Shown: in pieces, positions 49,646-58,485 of the stretch
Layout of the letters: each line of letters opens with the position of its first letter
Numbering within the stretch: the first letter of the stretch is position 1
NCBI GenBank assembly: GCA_900549545.1
Contig: URPA01000002.1
Span: 55,177 to 119,176 of the forward strand
DNA length: 64,000 nucleotides
Source: an uncultured Eubacteriales bacterium
GTDB taxonomy: Bacteria > Bacillota > Clostridia > Oscillospirales > Oscillospiraceae
Direction: 5' to 3'
Made by a program: the position numbers and the translations under genes
The notes under the pieces: generated by a model
The model's database searches: none
Told to the model about the DNA's origin: nothing
Seen by the model: the letters and a program-made list of their open reading frames with translations, nothing else

Positions 49646-52009
49646 TTAAATCTGCTCCATCACGAAGCACTCGATAACGTCTCCGACCTTGATGTCGTTG
49701 AACTTCTCGACCTGCATACCGCACTCATAGCCGGAGGCGACTTCCTTCACATCGTCCTTGAAGCGGCGCAGGGACGCGAGGTCGCCCTCGTGGATAACGA
49801 TGTTATCACGCAGCACGCGCACCTCACAGCCGCGCTGGATCTTACCGTCGGTGCAGTAGCAGCCGCAGACGGTGCCGACCTTGGAGACCTTATAGGTCTC
49901 GCGGACCTCGGCGTGGCCGATGACGACTTCCTTAAACTTCGGCGCCAGCATACCCTTCATGGCGGCCTCTATCTCGTTTATGCAGTCGTAGATAACGCGG
50001 TACATGCGCATATCGACATTCGCGCGCACGGCGCTGTCTCTCGCGGCGTTATCCGGGCGGACATTGAAGCCCACGATGATCGCGCCGGAGGTGGCGGCCA
50101 GCATGATATCGGACTCGTTGATGGCGCCGACCGCGCTGTGGATGACCTTGACGCGCACCTCATCGTTGGAGATCTTCTCAAGAGAGGTCTTGACAGCCTC
50201 GGCAGAGCCCTGAACGTCGGCCTTGACGATGATGTTGAGGGTCTTCATCTCACCGGCCTGAATCTGATTGAACAGATCCTCAAGGCTGACCTTCTTGGTG
50301 CCCGCCATGGCGTTTCCGGCGAGGTTGGCCTTGCGCTCCTCGGCAAGCTCTCTCGCCATGCGCTCATCGGCGACGGCGTTAAAGACATCACCCGCGGAGG
50401 GGACCTCGGACAGACCGGAGATCTCCACAGGGGTGGAGGGGCCCGCCTCGGTGACGCGCTGGCCCTTGTCGTTTATCATCGTGCGCACTCTGCCGACGGC
50501 AGTGCCGGCAATGATGATATCGCCGCTTCTGAGCGTGCCGTTCTGGACAAGGACGGTCATGATGGGGCCTCTGCCCTTATCAAGCCGCGCCTCGATAACA
50601 GCGCCCTTTGCCGCGCGGTTGGGGTTGGCTTTAAGCTCCTGCACCTCGGCAAGCAGGACAAGGTTTTCAAGCAGGTTATCGATGCCCATGCCGGTCTTTG
50701 CGGATATGGGGCAGACGATGGTGTCACCGCCCCACTCCTCGGCGACGAGGTCATACTCTGTAAGCTGCTGCTTGATGCGCTCGGGATTTGCGCCAACGGT
50801 GTCCATCTTGTTGATGGCGACGACGACGGGGATACCGGCGGCCTTGGCGTGGTTGATGCTCTCAACGGTCTGCGGCATGATGCCGTCATCCGCCGCGACG
50901 ACGAGTATGGCAATATCCGTCACCATTGCGCCGCGGGCACGCATGGAGGTAAAGGCCTCATGGCCCGGAGTGTCAAGGAAGGTGATGGGGCTGCCGTTAA
51001 TCTCAACGGTGTAAGCGCCGATATGCTGGGTGATGCCGCCGGCCTCACCGGAGACGACATTCGCATGGCGGATATAGTCAAGCAGAGAGGTCTTGCCGTG
51101 GTCAACGTGGCCCATGACAACGACGACGGGGGCGCGGGGAACAAGCTCCTCATCGCTGTCCACATGGTCGTCGATAAGGCGCTCCTCAACGGTGACGATG
51201 ACCTCCTTCTCCACCTTGCAGTCCATATCCATGGCGACAAGCGCGGCGGTGTCATAGTCGATAACATCGGAGATGGAGACGAACATGCCCATCTTCATCA
51301 GGCGCTTTATAACCTCGGACGCGGTCTTTTTCATACGCGAGGCAAGCTCGCCCACGCTTATCTCATCAGGGATGGAGACCTTGAGCTGCTGCTTTTTCGC
51401 GATCTCAAGCTGGAGGCGGTTCATCTTGTCCCGCTCTTCCTGGCGGCGCTTGGCAGAAGCCACCTGCTGGTTGGGGCGCTGGCGGGACTTGTTGGTGAAT
51501 TTCTCCTTGTTGCCGCGGCGCATGCTGTTGCTGTTTGCCTTGGTGCCCGCCATATCCTCAAACTTCTCGTTGTATTTCTCGATATTGACGGCGGCACCGC
51601 CGCGGGTGTCCACCACGCGCTTTTCCGCCACCTGGCGGGGCACATGGGGCTTGTTCTTCTTCTCCGCCTTGGGCTGCTCCGCGGCAGCGGCGGGCGCGGC
51701 GGGGGCAGCAGGAGCGCTCGCGCTCTTCTGGGCATTGCCATTGCCTGCGGGCTTAGCCTGCTGCTGCTTTGCGGGGGCCTCGGCCTTGGGCTTGGGCTCC
51801 GCCTTGGGCTGCACCTTGAACACCTCTTCAAGGCTCGCCACCTGGTTATGCTGAGTCATATATTCAAAAATGACATCAAGCTCCTTATTCTCAAGAACCT
51901 GCATATGGTTCTTGGGCGGCGCTATATAATCGGTAAGTATCTGGGATATAAGCTTGGAAGTCACCCCAAAATCCTTTGCGACCTCATGAATTCTGTACTT
52001 GATCATCAT
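49646..52009 (-). CDS. infB: Translation initiation factor IF-2
   Basis: A 787-residue IF-2. The IF2_N domain is at the start (YRIHEVAKDFGVTSKLISQILTDY), followed by an Ala/Pro/Lys-rich linker (about 65-180), a second IF2_N module, the GTPase domain with GHVDHGKT near residue 300, DTPGHEAF and NKMD, and domains II-IV that bind fMet-tRNA. AAAGGAGG precedes the ATG. It is preceded by ylxQ (four-base overlap) and followed by rbfA. Confidence 0.97.
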   Translation of the reverse strand: MMIKYRIHEVAKDFGVTSKLISQILTDYIAPPKNHMQVLENKELDVIFEYMTQHNQVASLEEVFKVQPKAEPKPKAEAPAKQQQAKPAGNGNAQKSASAPAAPAAPAAAAEQPKAEKKNKPHVPRQVAEKRVVDTRGGAAVNIEKYNEKFEDMAGTKANSNSMRRGNKEKFTNKSRQRPNQQVASAKRRQEERDKMNRLQLEIAKKQQLKVSIPDEISVGELASRMKKTASEVIKRLMKMGMFVSISDVIDYDTAALVAMDMDCKVEKEVIVTVEERLIDDHVDSDEELVPRAPVVVVMGHVDHGKTSLLDYIRHANVVSGEAGGITQHIGAYTVEINGSPITFLDTPGHEAFTSMRARGAMVTDIAILVVAADDGIMPQTVESINHAKAAGIPVVVAINKMDTVGANPERIKQQLTEYDLVAEEWGGDTIVCPISAKTGMGIDNLLENLVLLAEVQELKANPNRAAKGAVIEARLDKGRGPIMTVLVQNGTLRSGDIIIAGTAVGRVRTMINDKGQRVTEAGPSTPVEISGLSEVPSAGDVFNAVADERMARELAEERKANLAGNAMAGTKKVSLEDLFNQIQAGEMKTLNIIVKADVQGSAEAVKTSLEKISNDEVRVKVIHSAVGAINESDIMLAATSGAIIVGFNVRPDNAARDSAVRANVDMRMYRVIYDCINEIEAAMKGMLAPKFKEVVIGHAEVRETYKVSKVGTVCGCYCTDGKIQRGCEVRVLRDNIVIHEGDLASLRRFKDDVKEVASGYECGMQVEKFNDIKVGDVIECFVMEQI

Positions 52010-52437
52010 ACGCCGTTCCTCCTTTTTCCATTCCTCTTGTTCCGCTCTGCCGCCGTCTCCCGCTTGCGCCGCTTTGCCTTGTCACAGCGCTTGGCAGTTT
52101 CCTCAGCTATGGCCGAATATTTATCCGGCTGAGCCTGAGCGAGCAGCTCCATCAGAGCGTTTGCAAATCCCATATCCGTTACCGCGGCCATCGAGCAGCC
52201 GCCCGTTCCGACGGCGGTGGATATCTCTTCCTTTGTATAGGGCAGCTCCACCGGTATGGCATTGCGCCCGGTCAGATAACCCATGGCCCGCTTGCGGGCG
52301 TTGTCGGACGCATCAGCCGCTATAAGCAGGAGCTTTGCCTTCCCGGCGCGGACCGCGTCCCCGGTGCTGTCCTCTCCCACGGCGAGGGCGTTTGCCCGCC
52401 GCATAAGCCCCAGCAGGCCCTTGCATTTATCAGTCAT
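52006..52437 (-). CDS. YlxQ-like L7Ae-family protein
   Basis: A 143-residue protein. Residues 1-95 match the L7Ae/YlxQ fold that binds kink-turn RNA (GLLGLMRRANALAVGEDSTGDAVRAGKAKLLLIAADASDNARKR), followed by a basic C-terminal tail of about 20 residues. The start at 52437 has GGAGG upstream and overlaps the end of ylxR; earlier in-frame codons belong to ylxR. It is part of the nusA-infB operon and may bind rRNA or mRNA. Confidence 0.9.
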   Translation of the reverse strand: MTDKCKGLLGLMRRANALAVGEDSTGDAVRAGKAKLLLIAADASDNARKRAMGYLTGRNAIPVELPYTKEEISTAVGTGGCSMAAVTDMGFANALMELLAQAQPDKYSAIAEETAKRCDKAKRRKRETAAERNKRNGKRRNGV

Positions 52438-52699
52438 GGCGCGCCTCCATTTCCTCGTGGAGCTTTTCATATATCTCCACCGGCACACTGACCGAAAAGG
52501 CCCTGTCCAGAGCTTTTGATTTCTCGGCTTTTTTAAGGCACTCGGGATTTGGGCAGACATAAGCGCCCCGGCCGTTTGCCTTGCCGTTAAAGTCCAGCGC
52601 TATCTCGCCCTCCGGGGATCTGACGACCCGGATAAGCTCGCGCTTGGGCTTCATCTCGCGGCAGCCTAAGCATTGCCGCATGGGTATTTTCTTTGGCAT
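52430..52699 (-). CDS. YlxR-family protein (DUF448)
   Basis: An 89-residue protein with MRQCLGCREMKPKRELIRVVRSPEGE and GRGAYVCPNPECLKKAEK, the DUF448 signature. It binds RNA, and RnpM of Bacillus, its relative, modulates RNase P. The start at 52699 has AAGGAG about eleven bases upstream, directly after a dispersed repeat that lies between nusA and ylxR. The stop overlaps ylxQ by eight bases. Confidence 0.9.
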   Translation of the reverse strand: MPKKIPMRQCLGCREMKPKRELIRVVRSPEGEIALDFNGKANGRGAYVCPNPECLKKAEKSKALDRAFSVSVPVEIYEKLHEEMEARHD

Positions 52700-52708
52700 C
52701 TCAGTGCC

Positions 52709-52829
52709 GCTCCTTTCGTCAGAATAAAGCAATTCCATTACGTTTCCGCCAAGCGTGGCGAAAACTCCATATACATTGCTTCCTTCTTCCTCTCAAAATT
52801 GAACCCGCTTACGCTGGGCTTCAATTTTG
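52709..52829 (-). repeat. Structured dispersed repeat, copy B
   Basis: On the minus strand a hairpin with CAAAATTGAA arms and core GCCCAGCGTAAGCGGG (52794-52829) is followed by AGGAAGAAGGA, ATATGGAGTTTTCGCC, GGCGGAAACG and TTCTGACG. The order and spacing match copy A at 40862-40975. It occupies the 195-base gap between nusA and ylxR, inside the operon. Confidence 0.65.
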
Positions 52830-52894
52830 TATTATCATACTTTCAGAAAAAAGCAATTTCATTACTTACTTCTTTGCTAATAATTTATAGTATA

Positions 52895-53947
52895 TTAAGC
52901 CTCGGACTCGGGCTTGATGTCTATCTTATAGCCGGTGAGCTTCGCGGCCAAACGGGCGTTCTGGCCCTCCTTGCCGATGGCGAGGGAAAGCTGCGCGTCG
53001 GGAACGACGGTGCGGCAGCTCTTTCCGTCCTCAAGCATCGTGACGCTCACGACCTCGGACGGGGCAAGCGCCGCGGCGATATACTCCTCGGGGGCCTCGC
53101 TGTACTTGATGATGTCTATCTTCTCGCCGCCAAGCTCGTTGACAATTGCGGCGACGCGCCCGCCCTTGGGGCCGACGCAGGCGCCGATGGGGTCAACATT
53201 GGGGTCCTCAGACCAGACGGCCATCTTGGTGCGGCTGCCAGCCTCGCGGGCGATGGACTTTATCTCAACCGTGCCATCAAAAATCTCGGGTACTTCAAGC
53301 TCGAACAGGCGCTTGACAAGGCCGGGGTGGGTGCGGCTGATGAGCACCTGCGGCCCGCGGGTGGAGTTTCTGACCTCGACGACATAGACCTTTATCCTGT
53401 CGCCCTCGGTGAGGGCCTCGGTCTTGATGCGCTCGTTTGCGGAGAGCATGGCCTCGGTAAACTCGCTGTTGGAGGAGATGCGAATGGAGACATTGCCGGT
53501 GCGCGGGTCGATGTGGGAAACGGTACCGGTGAGAATCTCATGCTCCTTGGAGGTAAACTCCTCATACACAAGGCCGCGCTCAGCCTCGCGGATGCCCTGA
53601 ATAATGACCTGCTTTGCGGCCTGAGCGGCGATCCTGCCGAATTTCTTGGTCTCCACAGGGACGGACAGCCTGTCGCCAAGCTTTGCCCGGCGGCTGACCT
53701 TCTTCGCGGCCTCGAGGTTGATTTCATGTGAGGGGTCCTCCACCTCGTCAACGACCATCTTGTAGACCACCATCTCTATGCGCTTTTTATCCTCATCCAG
53801 CAGTATCTCCACATTGTCCTCGCACTCGGGGTTGTCTCTGCGGAAGGCTGCCAGCATTGCCTGCTTTATTTTATCGTACATATAGCTGCGGGGGATGCCC
53901 TTTTCCGCCTCTATATCCGCTACGGCTTCAAAAAATTCTGCGTTCAT
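52895..53947 (-). CDS. nusA: Transcription termination/antitermination factor NusA
   Basis: A 350-residue NusA with N-terminal RNA polymerase-binding domain, S1 domain (about 135-200, GTVSHIDPRTGNVSIRI), and two KH domains with SRTHPGLVKRLFELEVPEIFDG and DPIGACVGPKGGRVAAIVNELGGEKIDI. There are no C-terminal acidic repeats, as usual in Gram-positives. The start at 53947 has GGAG upstream; a TTG two codons earlier is an alternative. The terminator in the operon leader could be a NusA-dependent autoregulatory site. Confidence 0.96.
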   Translation of the reverse strand: MNAEFFEAVADIEAEKGIPRSYMYDKIKQAMLAAFRRDNPECEDNVEILLDEDKKRIEMVVYKMVVDEVEDPSHEINLEAAKKVSRRAKLGDRLSVPVETKKFGRIAAQAAKQVIIQGIREAERGLVYEEFTSKEHEILTGTVSHIDPRTGNVSIRISSNSEFTEAMLSANERIKTEALTEGDRIKVYVVEVRNSTRGPQVLISRTHPGLVKRLFELEVPEIFDGTVEIKSIAREAGSRTKMAVWSEDPNVDPIGACVGPKGGRVAAIVNELGGEKIDIIKYSEAPEEYIAAALAPSEVVSVTMLEDGKSCRTVVPDAQLSLAIGKEGQNARLAAKLTGYKIDIKPESEA

Positions 53948-53992
53948 TTTCAAGTCTCCGTTCTCAGATTATATTTTTAATTTTTATTTTTA

Positions 53993-54448
53993 TTATATTT
54001 CGGCGCGCAGCCTGACCTGCGCAACCTTTTCCTTCTCAAAGCGCTTCTCGGCCCCGGCGATATTGATGGTCACGCTGCCGTTTTCATAGCCGCAGAGCGT
54101 GCCGACAAATGACTTGCTGCCCTCAAGCGGCTGATAGAGCCGCAGCTCCACCTTGCTGCCCATGAACTTATCAAAGTCCGACGGGCGCTTGAGCTCCCGC
54201 TCCGCCCCGGCGGAGCCAACCTCGAACACGTAGCTGTCGGGTATGGGGTCTGCCTCGTCAAGCAGGGGGTCGAGCGCGCGGCTGATGCGCTCGCAGTCGT
54301 CAATAGAGACGCCGCCTTCCTTATCAATATACACTCTCAGATACCAGGTCCCCGCCTCGCGGAGATACTCCACATCCCACAGCGAGCAGCCCTCCTGCTC
54401 CACCACAGGCTGTGCGAGCTTTGCCACCGTCTCGGTGATTTTACTCAT
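53993..54448 (-). CDS. rimP: Ribosome maturation factor RimP
   Basis: A 151-residue RimP with LWDVEYLREAGTWYLRVYIDKEGGVSIDDCERISRALDPLLDE and YVFEVGSAGAERELKRPSDF. It assists 30S assembly. It is the first gene of the nusA-infB operon, 45 bases ahead of nusA. The operon promoter and a leader terminator lie directly upstream. Confidence 0.95.
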   Translation of the reverse strand: MSKITETVAKLAQPVVEQEGCSLWDVEYLREAGTWYLRVYIDKEGGVSIDDCERISRALDPLLDEADPIPDSYVFEVGSAGAERELKRPSDFDKFMGSKVELRLYQPLEGSKSFVGTLCGYENGSVTINIAGAEKRFEKEKVAQVRLRAEI

Positions 54449-54480
54449 ACGTATACCTCTTTCATTCCGGAAATTCTCGC

Positions 54481-54507
54481 AAAAAAGAGTGGGCCACAGC
54501 CCACTCT
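54481..54507 (-). terminator. Terminator in the leader of the rimP-nusA operon
   Basis: AGAGTGGGC and GCCCACTCT form a nine-base-pair stem with a TGTG loop followed by TTTTTT, 33-59 bases before the rimP start and within about 50 bases of the predicted transcript start. It must be passed for the operon to be expressed, so it is a plausible attenuator. Confidence 0.85.
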
Positions 54508-54534
54508 GACATAACCATAATCCTTACTGTATTT

Positions 54535-54563
54535 ATAATACCACCCAATGGGCGCCAATGCAA
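54535..54563 (-). promoter_or_regulatory. Promoter of the rimP-nusA operon
   Basis: On the minus strand TTGCAT (54558-54563) and TATTAT (54535-54540) are 17 bases apart. The transcript would start near 54528, upstream of the leader terminator. Confidence 0.75.
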
Positions 54564-54604
54564 GTCTTTTTTTACAATTAAAATAATGGAGCTGCGTCTA
54601 AAAA

Positions 54605-54633
54605 GACCCGGCGGCATTTCTGCCCACCGGGTC
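54605..54633 (-). terminator. Terminator after the PLP enzyme gene
   Basis: GACCCGG and CCGGGTC pair with a 15-base loop and are followed by TTTTTAG on the minus strand. Confidence 0.85.
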
Positions 54634-54654
54634 GAAGTGAAAAGATGTGATATC

Positions 54655-55941
54655 TCAGTTGCAGGTTTTTGCGATCTCAGCGGTTATAAGCAGGTACTTT
54701 TCTATGTCCGCCTTCGTATGACAGTGCAGCGGGGAAACGCGGATCGCGCCAGCCGTACCGATGGCCTCTACCGCGCGCTTTGAATAGGGGCTCGAGTTGA
54801 GCCGCTCAAAGACTATTACGCCCCGCTTGCGGTATTCGACCACCGCATCAGACCAGGAGAGCTTTTCAAAGCCCATGGCCACTATGAGATCACGCCGGGT
54901 CAGATCGGCATCATCCCCATACAGCTCCACGCCGGGGATATTTCTCAGGCCGGGGACATTCTCCGTGCCGTCCAGCATGAGCTTGAGCAGAGCGCGCTCC
55001 TGAAGGTGGATATGCTCCATACCCGTCACGAACAGCTCGCGCCGGTCAGTGCTGTCTGTGAAATGTCCGCCCAGCCAACACACATAATCCACCACGGCAG
55101 ACATGGCGGCGAAGTTGCCAGGCGCGGGAGAGCCAAGCTCCCAGATCTTTGCATCGCGCTCGAGCACCTTGCGGTGGGGCAGCGCCGCCACTCTGTCAGA
55201 TACATATCCAAATCCCAGCCCCCTTGGGCCGAAGAATTTGTACAGGCCGAAATTTATTCCGTCAAGCTTCAGCGCATCCACATCCACAGCCGCGTGAGGG
55301 ATATGCTGCACGGCATCAGAGATTATGTATATATCAGGGTTTATTTCCCTTGCGGCTTTGACAATGGCCTCCATATCCATGATAGCGCCGGAAATGTTGG
55401 AGGCCCACATGACGCTCAGCAGTGTGGTCGTGGGTGTAACAAGGCGGCGCACCTCCTCCGGCTCAATGCGTCCGGAGGCCGGGTCAGCCTGAAGAACTCT
55501 GAACTCCTTGCCGGTCTTGCCGCAATAGTATTTCACCGCGTCAAAGGCGGATGGGTGCTCCATCACGCTTGTCACAGCGTTGTCGCCCGGGCAATTTTCA
55601 AGTATTGCTCCTACCATCTGGAACATGGCCTGCGAAGCGGTAAGCTCCGGCAGCAGAGCGCCGCCCTTTGCGCCCAGAACCACCCTCAAAATGTCCTCAG
55701 TGCCATTGTTCTGCACGCGCTTGAGGTCAAGAGAGCGGTTGTGCACCCGCTCCGGGCAGTCGGGAAAGGCCTGATATTCAGCCTGCTTCTGCACCGATTC
55801 CTTCAGGCGCAGGGAGCCTCCGGAGTTTTCAAAGAACAGGCGCTGCCCGAAGTCCGGATCTTCATCCACATAGTAAAACCTGTCTTTTATCTGACTTGAC
55901 AGCGCCTCGTCAAAAAGCAGACCATTTTCGTACTCTTTCAT
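54655..55941 (-). CDS. Class V aminotransferase-fold PLP enzyme
   Basis: A 428-residue fold-type I enzyme resembling cysteine desulfurases and related lyases. Lys235 in INFGLYKFFGPRG is the Schiff-base lysine, Asp209 and Gln212/His213 in SDAVQH contact PLP, and His129 in EHPSA stacks on the ring. The active-site loop lacks a clear catalytic Cys of NifS/SufS, so it is more likely an aminotransferase or lyase for a dedicated substrate. The start at 55941 has GAGGTG upstream. It overlaps the stop of the NhaC-type gene, and both face an RpiR regulator, suggesting uptake and breakdown of one amino acid or amine. Confidence 0.82.
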   Translation of the reverse strand: MKEYENGLLFDEALSSQIKDRFYYVDEDPDFGQRLFFENSGGSLRLKESVQKQAEYQAFPDCPERVHNRSLDLKRVQNNGTEDILRVVLGAKGGALLPELTASQAMFQMVGAILENCPGDNAVTSVMEHPSAFDAVKYYCGKTGKEFRVLQADPASGRIEPEEVRRLVTPTTTLLSVMWASNISGAIMDMEAIVKAAREINPDIYIISDAVQHIPHAAVDVDALKLDGINFGLYKFFGPRGLGFGYVSDRVAALPHRKVLERDAKIWELGSPAPGNFAAMSAVVDYVCWLGGHFTDSTDRRELFVTGMEHIHLQERALLKLMLDGTENVPGLRNIPGVELYGDDADLTRRDLIVAMGFEKLSWSDAVVEYRKRGVIVFERLNSSPYSKRAVEAIGTAGAIRVSPLHCHTKADIEKYLLITAEIAKTCN

Positions 55942-55957
55942 CGCACACCTCGTTAAG

Positions 55958-57319
55958 TCACTTGTCGGTTTTTTCAAATTTTCTGCCGAAGCCGGTGAGG
56001 ACGCTCAGGCCAAAGAGAATGATGAGCATATAGCTCTGGAACAGGTATGGCAGATAGCTGAGGAAGGAGAAGCCCTCCGCTACAACGCCGCTGGCAATGG
56101 CAAGGCTCACAGCGTTAAGCCCCACCGGGTTATATGGCACGATACCGGCAAGGGCAGTGCCGAAGCCGTCAAGAATATTCGCGCCGCGTGTCCGCTCAAC
56201 ATTGTGCTGCTTTAAGATGCTGCGCACCACCGGGCCGACAAACAGGATGGAGATAGACGCCGCGCCTGTTGCAAAGCTGGAGATCACGATGATCAGCACA
56301 GAGATAAGCTCCGCCTGCCTCGGCGTCTTTGCGGAGCTGGCGATTTTCTCCAGCATCAGGCCGAACACGCCGCTGCGGTTGAGCATCTCAAGCATTGCAA
56401 ACATGAAGAAGGAGAAGCAAATAACATTGAGCATACCGGTAAGACCCGCTCCGATAGGGCCGGAGGCGGAAAGCAGCGTGGGCACATCAACAAAGCCGAA
56501 GACAAGGATCAGCACAAAGCCCAGCATATCGCAGACGAGGAGCGTGCCGATGAGGTTCCAGCCTCTGAGCATCAGCACGACCATTACCACGGGGATAAGC
56601 AGCATGACAAGGGTAGGTGCGCTGGTGGCATCCACCATTTCGGGCAGAGTAGCGCTCCCGGCAGTGGCAAAGCCCACAACGACGAACAGCACAGCAGATA
56701 CAGCGGCTGCTACCAGAGAATAGGGCAGCCTTGTGCGCACAACATCGCGCACTTCTGCCTCCTGAGTGATGGCGGAGGCGATGGTGGTGTCGGATATGGG
56801 GGCCAGATTATCGCCGAAAATAGCGCCGCTTACAATTGCGCCGGCAATAACGGCGGGACTTGCTCCCACGGCGGCGGAAACCGGCATCAAAATGGGCATG
56901 ACGGCAACTATCGCGCCATTGGAAGTACCGCAGGAGACTGAGATAAGCCCGGCGGCCACAAAACCTATAAGGGGCAGAAAGGCGGCATTCAGGCCGATGC
57001 TGGTCATGGCCCAGATAAGGCCGTTGATAAGGCCGCTCTGACGCAGTTCCTGAGAAAGAATACCCGCCAGCAGGAACGCAAATATTATAACACAGAGCGT
57101 ATCATTCTGTATACCGGCCACAACCGCCTTTTCAAACTCCTTTTTGTCCTTGGCAAGGAGGAAAGCGACGCACAGGCTAGCAAAACCGGCCATGCAGAAC
57201 AGCACCAGAGAGACCTTTTTCATGGCCGCCGTGACGATCATGCAGACCATGAAAACGAGCAGGGGCAGGCATGCGCCAAATGTCCCTCCGTAAAACTCCA
57301 TTTTCTTCTTTTCTTCCAT
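55958..57319 (-). CDS. NhaC-type Na+/H+ antiporter family transporter
   Basis: A 453-residue membrane protein with about eleven helices of the NhaC superfamily (SVSCGTSNGAIVAVMPILMPVSAAVG, SGAIFGDNLAPISDTTIASA). Several members exchange organic or amino acids such as malate/lactate instead of Na+/H+. The start at 57319 has GGGAG eight bases upstream; a GTG three codons earlier is possible. It is the first gene of a two-gene operon with a class V PLP enzyme, so it may import the substrate of that enzyme. Confidence 0.88.
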   Translation of the reverse strand: MEEKKKMEFYGGTFGACLPLLVFMVCMIVTAAMKKVSLVLFCMAGFASLCVAFLLAKDKKEFEKAVVAGIQNDTLCVIIFAFLLAGILSQELRQSGLINGLIWAMTSIGLNAAFLPLIGFVAAGLISVSCGTSNGAIVAVMPILMPVSAAVGASPAVIAGAIVSGAIFGDNLAPISDTTIASAITQEAEVRDVVRTRLPYSLVAAAVSAVLFVVVGFATAGSATLPEMVDATSAPTLVMLLIPVVMVVLMLRGWNLIGTLLVCDMLGFVLILVFGFVDVPTLLSASGPIGAGLTGMLNVICFSFFMFAMLEMLNRSGVFGLMLEKIASSAKTPRQAELISVLIIVISSFATGAASISILFVGPVVRSILKQHNVERTRGANILDGFGTALAGIVPYNPVGLNAVSLAIASGVVAEGFSFLSYLPYLFQSYMLIILFGLSVLTGFGRKFEKTDK

Positions 57320-57454
57320 GTAGTTCACTCCCTTTTGAGATATGGCTGACCGCAGCCCAAACGCTTTTTACCGGGCCGCCGTCAGCTTGTGAACATATAC
57401 TAAACAAAAAAATTCCCCTGTTCAATATTTTTTATGCAATTTCGGCGCCGCATA

Positions 57455-57506
57455 TTGCATTTTCTACAATACTTATAATATAATGTTGCCTGCGCGGCAA
57501 CATTAT
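57455..57506 (+). promoter_or_regulatory. Promoter of the rpiR-type gene with overlapping palindrome
   Basis: TTGCAT (57455-57460) and TATAAT (57479-57484) are 18 bases apart. A perfect palindrome, ATAATGTTGCC/GGCAACATTAT (57480-57506), overlaps the -10 box and is the probable operator for this regulator. Confidence 0.7.
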
Positions 57507-57570
57507 TTGCAAGCACTGCGCTTTTTCGATTCATAGCGGTAAATTGCCGAAAAAAGGATGGTGCATTTTT

Positions 57571-58434
57571 ATGAAAAGCAACGAGATCAGTCTTCAGGAC
57601 AGGATAAAATCCGTCCGCCTGACCCGGACGGAAAGCCGGGTCGCAGCCTATCTCGCGGCCAACGAATCGGCTCTCAGCTTCAAATCCGCCAAGGATATTG
57701 CCCAGGCACTGAACATAAGCGACACCTCAGTGATCCGCACCTGCCGCAGCCTTGGCTACAAGGGCTATGCCGACCTTCAGGAACAGAACAAAGCCATGCT
57801 TGAAAACTATGTGGAAAGCAGCCGCTATGTTATCCCTGTAAATCAGGTTGTGCAGAAGCTGGAGCGCTATCAGGCCAGCGACAATTCCATATGCCTTGAC
57901 ATGGCCCTTGAGAGTATACAGGCTGCACACCGCAACAACGCACCGGATAAATTTCTCAGGGCAGCAGAGCTTTTATATGAAAGCGAGCATATAACTGTGG
58001 CGGGCTTTCGCGGCATGAGCGGCCCCGCACGCTCACTGTCCACCCTGCTGCGGCAGTACCTGCCGCATGTGGAGTGCTTCACCGATCTGGACACGCTCTG
58101 TGTGGAAAAAATGCTGGATTGTCGGCATCGGGACTGCGTTGTGCTTTTGAGCGTGGAACGTTATTCAAAAATGTCATGTCTGATCGCAGAGATGGCCCGG
58201 GAGAGCGGTTCGCGGCTGATAACGATCGTTGATAAGATCACCGCCCCTGTGTCTTACCAGGCGGATTTAGTGCTGGTTTCGGATTTTTCAAGCCCCCTGC
58301 CCATAAATTCCTTTGTGGCCACCCAGTTTATTGCTGAGAGCATAATTTTCGAGATAAGCAAGCTCAAGGGCTTGTCTCAGGAACAGCGCCTGTCGCGTCT
58401 CAATGAGAAGCTGGAAAAGCTGGATCTATACTGA
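57571..58434 (+). CDS. MurR/RpiR-family transcriptional regulator
   Basis: A 287-residue regulator with an N-terminal HTH_6 domain (about 1-77, FKSAKDIAQALNISDTSVIRTCRSLGYKGYADL) and a SIS domain (about 120-255). SIS domains usually bind phosphosugars, but some members near amino-acid genes respond to other ligands. It is divergent from the NhaC-type transporter/PLP enzyme operon and probably controls it. The start at 57571 (MKSNEIS) was chosen; an upstream in-frame TTG has no ribosome site. Confidence 0.9.
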   Translation: MKSNEISLQDRIKSVRLTRTESRVAAYLAANESALSFKSAKDIAQALNISDTSVIRTCRSLGYKGYADLQEQNKAMLENYVESSRYVIPVNQVVQKLERYQASDNSICLDMALESIQAAHRNNAPDKFLRAAELLYESEHITVAGFRGMSGPARSLSTLLRQYLPHVECFTDLDTLCVEKMLDCRHRDCVVLLSVERYSKMSCLIAEMARESGSRLITIVDKITAPVSYQADLVLVSDFSSPLPINSFVATQFIAESIIFEISKLKGLSQEQRLSRLNEKLEKLDLY

Positions 58435-58437
58435 AAA

Positions 58438-58473
58438 AGAATTTCCGGGGCGCGGGCGCGCTCCGGAAATTCT
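58438..58473. terminator. Bidirectional terminator between rpiR-type and VanY-like genes
   Basis: AGAATTTCCGG and CCGGAAATTCT form an 11-bp stem around a GC-rich loop between convergent genes. Confidence 0.82.
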
Positions 58474-58485
58474 TCGGTATTCAAT

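Noticed and set aside
40869..52829. CRISPR array formed by the hairpin repeats
   Set aside because: The repeats are far apart, not regularly spaced, and no cas genes are present.
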